A stretch of 64,000 bases of DNA, taken from Acetobacteraceae bacterium (GTDB lineage Bacteria > Pseudomonadota > Alphaproteobacteria > Acetobacterales > Acetobacteraceae). The stretch is from the NCBI GenBank assembly GCA_030041375.1, contig JASHOA010000030.1, positions 59,813 to 123,812 of the forward strand, given 5' to 3'. A program made the position numbers and the translations under genes. The notes beneath the pieces are model-generated. The model was given only the letters and a program-made list of their open reading frames with translations, had not been told where the DNA came from and did no database searches. This document shows, piece by piece, positions 57,390-64,000 of the stretch (position 1 is the first letter of the stretch; every line of letters begins with the position of its first letter).

Positions 57390-58340
57390 ATGTTCAACAG
57401 CACGGTCTTGGAGGTTGCAGCGGGGCTTTGCTTTGCCTTTCTTGCGGTGAGCCTCGCGACAGGCGTGATCGTCGAGGCGCTTGCGTCCGCAACCAAATGG
57501 CGGTCGCAAACTCTTCTCGCCGGCGTGAAAGAGCTGGTGAATGATCCCGAGTTCAGGGCGCTTGCGGAGGCGCTCTATGCTCATGCGCTGATCAACCCGC
57601 GCGGGCCTGGCGCGTCGGCGCCGAAGCGCAATCTGCCCAGCTATATCGATCCCGGCCAGTTCGCCGACGCGCTGATGGACGTGGCGGGGCTTTCTGCCGT
57701 TCTTGCGAAATCTCCAGCAGCAGAGGCTGCGCATGAGCTGCCGGCGGCCCTGCAGGACGCGGTCGACAAGGTGGTGCCGACGGACAAGAACCCGCAAATG
57801 AACGCGCTGTTCAGAGGAATCATTCAGCGCAGCCATGGCGATGCCGTGAAAATCCGGAAGGAGTTGGCGGACTGGTTCGATCACGGGATGGACCGGGTGA
57901 GTGGGGTATATAAGCGCCACGCGCAGCTGGCGGGCCTGGTGGTAGCGCTCATTCTTTGCATCGGACTCAATATCAATGCGTTCCGGATTGCACGGACGTT
58001 CTGGGCGCAACCAGGTGTCGTGCATATAGCCGGCATGGGCAACACGCTGCCGGATGCGGTCGAGGCTATGACAGAGCTCCAGAGCAGCTTTCCGATCGGC
58101 TGGGCATGGCCGGTGGCAGCGGCGAAGCAAGACGCGCCAGGGGCGAAGCGAGATGCGGCGGTTGTCGGGCCGTTCGTCACGGTGAGCTTGTTTGAGCAAG
58201 GTGCCGGTTGGCTGATCACTGCTCTCGCCACCCTGTTCGGCGCACCGTTCTGGTTCGACGCGCTGCAGTCCGTGATCCGATTGAAAGGCAGCGGGCCGAG
58301 CCCGCAGGAAAAGCTCGAAAACCGGGCGGCCGCGGCATAG
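57390..58340 (+). CDS. Hypothetical membrane protein next to the patatin gene
   Basis: 316 residues from the ATG at 57390 (an in-frame ATG at 57363 is possible). An N-terminal hydrophobic segment 'VAAGLCFAFLAVSLATGVIV' is followed by a helical region ('LLAGVKELVNDPEFRALAE') and two membrane spans: 'LAGLVVALILCIGLNINAF' and 'GWLITALATLFGAPFWFDAL'. I know this as a widespread uncharacterised family but cannot name it. The patatin-like gene starts 67 nt downstream on the same strand, which suggests joint function at a membrane. Confidence 0.7.
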   Translation: MFNSTVLEVAAGLCFAFLAVSLATGVIVEALASATKWRSQTLLAGVKELVNDPEFRALAEALYAHALINPRGPGASAPKRNLPSYIDPGQFADALMDVAGLSAVLAKSPAAEAAHELPAALQDAVDKVVPTDKNPQMNALFRGIIQRSHGDAVKIRKELADWFDHGMDRVSGVYKRHAQLAGLVVALILCIGLNINAFRIARTFWAQPGVVHIAGMGNTLPDAVEAMTELQSSFPIGWAWPVAAAKQDAPGAKRDAAVVGPFVTVSLFEQGAGWLITALATLFGAPFWFDALQSVIRLKGSGPSPQEKLENRAAAA

Positions 58341-58407
58341 CCACCGGGACGGGCGCTTTCTTTACCTCTCCGCAACCATATACTGTGCCAGCAGCAGGAG
58401 CAAAAAG

Positions 58408-59955
58408 ATGAGCCTTACACTCGAACCGCCGAGCCATGAGCGGCTGACGGCGCTGTTCGATACGCCGGGACCGGTTCCGGCCAATACGTTCGAGATTGCA
58501 CTCGTGCTTGGTGGAACGGTTTCTTCGGGCGCCTATACCGCGGGCGTGATGGATTTCCTTATCGAAGCGCTCGATGCATGGACGGAGGCGCGCGATGGGA
58601 ATGATCCAACGGTGCCTCGCCACAAGTCCGTGATCCGCGTGATCGCCGGGACGTCGGGGGGCGGCGTGAACGCCGCCACCGCGGCACGGGCGCTCGCCTT
58701 CGAGTTTCCGCACGTGAGCCGCGCGACACCTGCCGACATGGCAGCCGGCAACCCCTTCTACGACACGTGGGTCAACGGGCTCAGGCTGAGCGAACTGCTC
58801 GCAACGGATGATCTCGACGCACCCGAGAGCGCGCCGGTGTCCCTGTTGAATGGCAAGGCGATCGACCGCGCGGCGAGCAAGCTGTTTGTGTTTGCCGGAA
58901 CGAAACCGAAGGCAAGGAGCTATCTCAGCGATCCCCTGCGGCTCATTCTTACGCTCACGAATCTCAACGGGATCCCGTACCGGATCGACTTTCAAACCGC
59001 GCAACTTGCGGGAGCGACGACGGTCAACCTCCATCAGAGCTATGTCAATCACGCGGATTATGTGCGGTTCGCCGTGGTCTATCCCGGAAAGGACATCGCG
59101 CTGCCGCGTCCCGATGAGCTGGTGCTCGGGTTCGGAGAGGCGCGCTTGCCACAGGCGATCGACTGGACGAGCTTCGGCGAATTCGCGTGTGCCACGGCGG
59201 CTTTCCCACTCGGGTTTCCGCCACGCCGGTTGACCCGGCCGCTCGATCATTACCGCTATCGGGTAGTTTCCGTGCCGGGTGACAGCGAGCATCCGGCAGC
59301 CGAGCTGCTGGCGCTCGTTCCTGACTGGGAGGCCATCCAGAAATGGGCGAGCGGTGGATTGCCGGCCGACTACCAGTTTCTCGCGGTCGACGGTGGGGCG
59401 ACAGACAACGAGCCGATCGAACTCGCGCGGACGGCGCTCTCGGGTGTGAGCGGGCGCAATCCGCGCGACGGGATGGAGGCCAATCGAGGGGTGATGCTGA
59501 TCGATCCCTTCGCGGGCGCGGCGACGATGGCGCCTCCGCCCAGCATCACCTTCCCCGATCTTGTGCAACCCTTGGTCGGTGCTGTTCTGCAACAGACGCG
59601 CTACGATACGCGCGATCTCCTGCTTGCGACCGAGCCTGAAGTCTACAGCCGCTACATGATCTCCGCAATGCGTGACGAATTGAGCGGCGACTTGGCGCTT
59701 GCCACGGCGGGCCTCTCGGCCTTCATCGGCTTCGCCGCCGATGCATTCCGGCGCCACGACTACCTGCTCGGGCGCAAGAACTGCCAGGACTTCCTGCGCG
59801 ACAGCTTCGTGCTGCCGGAGGAAAGCCCGGTGTTTAAGAACTGCCTCGATGGCGTGTCGCTTCCGGAATATCGTTTCACAGATGCGACGGGCGGCTATCT
59901 GCCGATCATTCCGCTCGTCGGCGCTGCGCGGATTCCGGAGACGCTCGATCCGTAG
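58408..59955 (+). CDS. Patatin-like phospholipase
   Basis: 515 residues. The oxyanion glycine-rich loop 'LVLGGTVSSGAYTAG' (33-46), nucleophile S83 in 'IAGTSGGGVNAA', and the catalytic-dyad Asp in 'AVDGGATDNEP' (D328) are all present, so the enzyme should be active. Longer than simple bacterial patatins, with large additional helical parts. Could hydrolyse membrane phospholipids. Together with the membrane protein upstream and the small ORF and NACHT gene downstream it may be part of a membrane-damaging defence or stress system; this is inferred. Confidence 0.88.
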   Translation: MSLTLEPPSHERLTALFDTPGPVPANTFEIALVLGGTVSSGAYTAGVMDFLIEALDAWTEARDGNDPTVPRHKSVIRVIAGTSGGGVNAATAARALAFEFPHVSRATPADMAAGNPFYDTWVNGLRLSELLATDDLDAPESAPVSLLNGKAIDRAASKLFVFAGTKPKARSYLSDPLRLILTLTNLNGIPYRIDFQTAQLAGATTVNLHQSYVNHADYVRFAVVYPGKDIALPRPDELVLGFGEARLPQAIDWTSFGEFACATAAFPLGFPPRRLTRPLDHYRYRVVSVPGDSEHPAAELLALVPDWEAIQKWASGGLPADYQFLAVDGGATDNEPIELARTALSGVSGRNPRDGMEANRGVMLIDPFAGAATMAPPPSITFPDLVQPLVGAVLQQTRYDTRDLLLATEPEVYSRYMISAMRDELSGDLALATAGLSAFIGFAADAFRRHDYLLGRKNCQDFLRDSFVLPEESPVFKNCLDGVSLPEYRFTDATGGYLPIIPLVGAARIPETLDP

Positions 59956-59958
59956 CCG

Positions 59959-60153
59959 ATGAACGCGCTCGACCCGGCGATCTATCACGGCCCGATCGCC
60001 ACGCGCTTTGCGCGGCTGCTGGAAAAAGACGTGGGGAGCGGGCCGATTTCCAGCATTCTTGCCTGGATCGCGGCGAAGATCACGGAAGGGAAGGTCGCCG
60101 ACTTCGTGGTGAAGGCGATGCACGAGGCGCTTCAGCGGTGGAAGCTTGCGTGA
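59959..60153 (+). CDS. Small ORF after the patatin gene
   Basis: 64 residues starting 3 nt after the patatin stop: 'MNALDPAIYHGPIATRFARL' then helix-rich 'ISSILAWIAAKITEGKVADF'. The tight spacing and protein-like composition support a real gene. No family recognised; an accessory or regulator of the patatin is a guess. Confidence 0.6.
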   Translation: MNALDPAIYHGPIATRFARLLEKDVGSGPISSILAWIAAKITEGKVADFVVKAMHEALQRWKLA

Positions 60154-60590
60154 TGGGTGTAGGTTGACTCGACCGCACGAACCTTATCAGCAGGTTGATG
60201 GCTACAGTTGGCTATTTGCGGCCCTCCCTCGAGAACCCTTCACTGTGTGAAGGAGCAGCCCTCTTTTCGTTGGACCCCGTTCTTCGTGGTCTCCGGCGAC
60301 GTGCTTCAGCCGACATTCGCGGCGGAGCTTGGTGTCCCTTCCGTACCGGCCGCTTGGGGTTCCCCTTTTTCTAACCGTTTGCGCCACTCCCCTTGAACTT
60401 GCGGTATCATTCCGCTCTGGCTCGTTTCGGCAGAGGGGCATAGAATACTGGCGTTCTGGCTGCGATCTCGCTCGGGGCCGCCGGGCCGCTTGTGGCGGCG
60501 GGTGTCGTTGATTCGGGGGTGATGGACAGACCGGTTGGCGCGGGCTCGGGGATCGGGCGAAGCCCCGGCGTGAGGCCAAGAGGGGTGCGG
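60154..60590. other. Intergenic region upstream of the NACHT gene
   Basis: 437 nt with no recognised gene. Composition becomes more A/T-rich than the housekeeping parts of the window. It probably contains the NACHT promoter, but no convincing -35/-10 pair at proper spacing was found. Confidence 0.5.
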
Positions 60591-63500
60591 ATGGAGGGCC
60601 AAACGTTCGAGCCGAACGACTTGGAGAAGTTCTATGCGTGGGGGCAGACCCTCACTGGGCACGCGGTTCCGCGCTACGTCGCCGTGCCACTCGGATGGCT
60701 CATATTGGCGGCGTTGATTCTGGTCGTTATCCTCTCGATATTAACCACCATTGCGAAGATAAAGGAGTGCTATGACAAGTCGCTCGGCCCTCTGCTCTAC
60801 TCAGAGAAGCTGAGGCAGAAGACCAAGGTTCGCCGCCAGTTCGCAAAGTACTTGCTGCACGAAATTCGCTTGCGAAATTTGACGGAGAACTGGCGCGACG
60901 AGGAATTCACAGAGCTTGAAGCTGAGGTCGAGGCTGAAGGCAGTCGGCGCGCGAGCTTGCTCGGTCTGTGGGATTGGCAGCGTCGCGGCTCAATTCGTCG
61001 GGAACGCTCGCTGTCGGTTGCGTTGGAACGCAGCGTCGAGCGGCTTATTCTTGTCGAGGGGGATCCAGGCGTCGGCAAGAGTGTCGCGCTCCGCCATGTC
61101 GCCTACAGGATGGCTGAGAAGGCTGCTTCCTCCAGACAGTCCAATCGTAAGCTGCCGGTCTATATCAACCTGAAAGAGCTAAAGCGGAACCCCAATGTTG
61201 CCGTTGACCATTCGCTGATCAGCAGCTTCGTCCGGCAGTCGATGAATCGGCTGAACGATAGATTCGTTGATGAATTCGTCCTGGCCGAATTTGATAACGG
61301 AATCAGGGATGGTCTTTGGGTCTTCCTGTTTGATTCCTTCGACGAGATTCCCGACATCCTGAGTTCGACCGAACAGGACGATGTGATTGCGGCCTACACG
61401 TCGGCAATTTCGAACTTCTTATCGGGTATAAACGAGTGCCGCGGTGTTGTTGCTTCGCGCTACTACAGGGGGCCGTCGAGGCAGGACTGGAAGACCTTTC
61501 GGGTACTCGAGCTTTCGCGGGTGCGCCAGCGGCTACTTATGCGGCGGGCGCTTCCGCTCAAGCTTGACGTCGCAGAGCGGCTTGAGCAGGACCTGTTGGG
61601 CGCACCCGATGATATTCAGGTCATGGCCCGCAACCCGATGCTGCTGCAGCTGTTGTGTGAACATGCGGCGCAGGGGTACGGGTTTCCCTCGAGTTCCTAT
61701 GAGGTATTCTCGAGCTACCTTCAGCATCGGTTTGCGCGTGACGAAGAGCGCGTCAAGGCCAGGCTCGACTTGGATGCGGTCCTGTTGAGGCGGGTGGCAG
61801 AGCAGGTTGGGTTTGTGATGACGGCCGATGCATCGCTTGGTCTCAGTCCCTTGCGGGCCGCCTTGCCGGAAGCGCTGGTCCGCCATGGGTTCCTCATGGA
61901 TCAGACGGACCTTTATCGCGTGCTTGATGCGTTGGAGTATATGCGAATTGCGCGGTCCGCGCTTATGGGCGGGCAGAGTACCGGTCAGCAGTTTACTTTT
62001 TCGCACCGCCGATTTCAGGAATATTTCGCGACTTGTGTGGTCATCAGGGAGGTGGGACGGGTTCCGGCTGCAACGCTGCTCTCGGATGCGAGGTGGCGAG
62101 AAACTGCCGTTGCCCTTTGCCAGACTGGACAAGGAGCGAAGGTGCGGTCACTTATCGAGGTGGCGACGGGCATTGTTGAGGAGGCTCTCGCTCACCTGCT
62201 GGCGCCCGTGGAGGCGCAAGCCCCGGATGCGCCCTCCTCCGGCTCGTTCGAGTGGCCCGCCGGGCTTCTGCACGTGCTTGGCATACTGCAGGCGGGCTTC
62301 GTTTCGGTCCGGGACGTTCCGGATAGCTTGCGGGAGGCGGTCGGACGCGTGCTTACAGCAGTGTGGTACAAAGGGGACTTGCTGGACCGCAAGTTCGCTT
62401 TAGAGGTTGCAGGTGTTGCGAATGAGGCGAGCCGCCTTGTGATGATCCGCGATGCTCTTGCGACCGACAGTCAGTTGATTGCGGACGCCGCCTATGGACA
62501 GGTTGCACGGCTGGCATCGCTTCCCGACGACATCTCGCTTTCGGTGCGAAATTCGTTGCTGCGGCTAGCGGCGCGTGGTCAACTTGCGCGCAATCGAACG
62601 TCGATTCGAGCGTTTCTCTCGCGTCTTCCAGGCTCCGGCGCGGAGCTTAGGTCGGCTGCGCGGCTAGCAGTTTGGCTCTGGCCGATTGACGCTGCGCTCT
62701 ATCCGTTTTGCATCGCGTTGATTGTCACGCTTGGTACTGGCGGTGCGGCGACGACTGCATTCATGTGCGGGATGGTATGGGTGCTCGGTTCGCTCCTGTA
62801 CCGGTGGCTTTCTCACTATCCTGCTGGGCTTTCTGGCTATTTTGTGAGATTTCCCTTTGTTCTCGACTGGCTGGTGACGTTCCTCCGGTTGGAGGTTGTT
62901 GCCTTGAGCGCCGGTGCCGCCTCTATCGCGCTGCTCGGCTTTGGCGTGGATCTCGGCAGACCTGGCGTTGCCGGCGGCCTAGTCGCCGTTGCGGCCGGAC
63001 TCTTTTGTGCAGTCTGGCCGGTCGCGGCGTCTGCCTGCGTCCGGGATGGTAGGTGGACTTCGATCCTGTATTGGCCGCTGGCGCCTCTGCTGGCCGGTGG
63101 GCTGCTGCTGCGATCGGTTTGGCGGACTGTTTGGCGAGCGGTGCGAAAGGACGCGTGGGGTGTGGTAAAGTGGTGCGTCTGCATTCTGGCCATATACGCC
63201 GCGATCGTGGCGATGTTCGTCGTGTCGTCGAATGCTGGTTACGGGCTGGTGACAGCAGGGGTTTTCCTGGTGTTTGGCGGTGCCATCACGGTGCTGCCCC
63301 TGATTGCAGGGTGCTTTGTTGAGGTCCGGGAACGGGCGAAACTGGGGCGTTGGCAACGTGGGCGATTGGGATGCGTTGATGGGGTGGCTCTTGCGGTGAT
63401 ACTGGGAGAGTTGAGGTCAGGCCGGTGTAGGTGCCGGCTGATATCCTTGGCCGGGTCGTTGGGCGCGTTCGTTTGGGACAGTGCCGGCGAGCGGGCACTG

Positions 63501-63761
63501 CGGCAGTTGGCCAGCGAATTTGGCCGACCGGAGGTCCGCGCTCAGCGCCTCGGTGCTCTGCGCCGTCTTACGGTTGGGAATCCCTTTTACCAGCTCGTGT
63601 TTCCTGATTTGCGGGCGGAGTGTCGCGACCAAATCTGCAGGCTGCTTGAGGGGGAAGCCAGGGCGCGTGCCGTTGGCCCGCCTCTGTTTTCGCATTCGGG
63701 CGGGGGCGGGCTGGGGCTCGGGGAGGGCGCGGTCAGCGGCGGCACGAGCGGAGCGCCTTAG
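60591..63761 (+). CDS. Membrane-anchored NACHT NTPase
   Basis: 1056 residues from the ATG at 60591 (preceded by AAGAGGGG; in-frame ATGs further upstream are possible). One N-terminal membrane span at ~32-54. NACHT domain: Walker A GDPGVGKS (157-164), Walker B with the NACHT form 'FLFDSFDEIP' (245-254), and the winged-helix motif 'FTFSHRRFQEYFA' near 468-480. Residues ~690-930 form several further membrane spans; no leucine-rich or clear enzymatic effector domain is seen. Bacterial NACHT proteins include antiphage STAND NTPases. Base composition is lower in G+C than the core genes, and an IS transposase abuts it, so horizontal acquisition is likely. Confidence 0.85.
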   Translation: MEGQTFEPNDLEKFYAWGQTLTGHAVPRYVAVPLGWLILAALILVVILSILTTIAKIKECYDKSLGPLLYSEKLRQKTKVRRQFAKYLLHEIRLRNLTENWRDEEFTELEAEVEAEGSRRASLLGLWDWQRRGSIRRERSLSVALERSVERLILVEGDPGVGKSVALRHVAYRMAEKAASSRQSNRKLPVYINLKELKRNPNVAVDHSLISSFVRQSMNRLNDRFVDEFVLAEFDNGIRDGLWVFLFDSFDEIPDILSSTEQDDVIAAYTSAISNFLSGINECRGVVASRYYRGPSRQDWKTFRVLELSRVRQRLLMRRALPLKLDVAERLEQDLLGAPDDIQVMARNPMLLQLLCEHAAQGYGFPSSSYEVFSSYLQHRFARDEERVKARLDLDAVLLRRVAEQVGFVMTADASLGLSPLRAALPEALVRHGFLMDQTDLYRVLDALEYMRIARSALMGGQSTGQQFTFSHRRFQEYFATCVVIREVGRVPAATLLSDARWRETAVALCQTGQGAKVRSLIEVATGIVEEALAHLLAPVEAQAPDAPSSGSFEWPAGLLHVLGILQAGFVSVRDVPDSLREAVGRVLTAVWYKGDLLDRKFALEVAGVANEASRLVMIRDALATDSQLIADAAYGQVARLASLPDDISLSVRNSLLRLAARGQLARNRTSIRAFLSRLPGSGAELRSAARLAVWLWPIDAALYPFCIALIVTLGTGGAATTAFMCGMVWVLGSLLYRWLSHYPAGLSGYFVRFPFVLDWLVTFLRLEVVALSAGAASIALLGFGVDLGRPGVAGGLVAVAAGLFCAVWPVAASACVRDGRWTSILYWPLAPLLAGGLLLRSVWRTVWRAVRKDAWGVVKWCVCILAIYAAIVAMFVVSSNAGYGLVTAGVFLVFGGAITVLPLIAGCFVEVRERAKLGRWQRGRLGCVDGVALAVILGELRSGRCRCRLISLAGSLGAFVWDSAGERALRQLASEFGRPEVRAQRLGALRRLTVGNPFYQLVFPDLRAECRDQICRLLEGEARARAVGPPLFSHSGGGGLGLGEGAVSGGTSGAP

Positions 63762-63793
63762 ACGTTAGGCTCCGTTGATAAATAATTGCTGCG

Positions 63794-64000
63794 TTATGTG
63801 GGTCTTGGTGCGATTGTGTAGTTCCACTCTCGATGGAACTCGTGCGGCGTGAGATTGAGCGCCGCCATCTCGGCGTCGGAGACCTTGACCCCTGCGGGAT
63901 AGGCATTGGGATCGATCGTGCACTTGATGTTCAGACCGGTACGCGTCGTGGTGCTGGCGATGAGCTGCACGATGGTCTGGTAGCTGATCAGGGGCTTGCC
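63794..64000 (-). mobile_element. ISAzo13-family transposase, 3' end (partial)
   Basis: The minus strand encodes at least 68 residues ending at a TAA (63794-63796). Readable elements are 'LISYQTIVQLIASTTTRTGL', 'YPAGVKVSDAEMAALNLTP' and 'HEFHREWNYTI', which match the C-terminus of ISAzo13-type DDE transposases. The gene continues past the right edge. It points toward the NACHT gene's 3' end with about 32 nt between stops; I could not define the terminal inverted repeat. Confidence 0.85.

Overview
The window is high-G+C DNA from an alphaproteobacterium. The best guess is a member of the Acetobacteraceae/Rhodospirillales. This is inferred from the pyrB-pyrC-plsY-dprA-topA-rnr-rpmG gene order, a dihydroorotase-like protein without the metal-binding HxH, and an RNase E with a long insertion in its S1 domain. 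No rRNA, tRNA or CRISPR array was found.

Layout. 1-5037 is an accessory island: the end of a protein with an MbcA/ParS-like C-terminus, a vapBC (FitA/PIN) toxin-antitoxin pair whose antitoxin is frameshifted, a second decayed and truncated copy of that pair, and then a lower-G+C, translationally coupled pair encoding a reverse transcriptase of the UG/Abi (antiphage) kind and a PD-(D/E)XK-type nuclease, followed by a 42-residue micro-ORF. 5038-7787 holds a phytanoyl-CoA-dioxygenase-like enzyme with a zinc alcohol dehydrogenase, facing an SDR. 7850-18106 is a long minus-strand housekeeping operon (pyrB, pyrC, plsY, dprA, topA, rnr, S41 protease, rpmG). 18107-23820 is accessory again: a palindromic repeat, a secreted ABM-domain protein, a multiply frameshifted GH71 glycosidase pseudogene, and three genes for surface glycan work (a YPD-repeat protein, GT2, GT4). 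24078-29654 has a DUF1634-TauE/SafE fusion, a universal stress protein, and a three-gene carbon-acid cassette (denD-like, oxaloacetate-decarboxylase-like, ketopantoate-reductase-like) bracketed by a pair of ~110-128 bp inverted repeats. 29652-36776 is mixed: DsbA-like, mtnA, DUF2272 lipoprotein, rhodanese, Tat-exported beta-propeller, sterol desaturase, cysK, rpsD. 37181-41848 is a compact respiratory operon joining an SDH/FRD-type complex (Fe-S subunit, two anchors, flavoprotein) with a two-subunit class I fumarase. 41923-45414 is a branched-chain 2-oxoacid dehydrogenase operon (E1a, E1b, E2, no E3). 45479-55838 holds rne, a class A PBP, prfB with its programmed +1 frameshift, a TPR/ATP-grasp fusion, and a divergent padR-chrA pair. 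55929-57164 has a cupin and an SDR. 57390-64000 is a second island: a membrane protein, a patatin-like phospholipase, a tiny ORF, a membrane-anchored NACHT NTPase, and the 3' end of an ISAzo13-family transposase at the edge.

The two most interesting regions are the RT plus nuclease pair near the left end (a candidate antiphage system built around a UG/Abi-type RT) and the patatin-NACHT-IS cluster at the right end. The inverted repeats around 26.3-29.65 kb and the SDH-fumarase operon also deserve attention. All family calls were made by reading the sequence; no database search was run.
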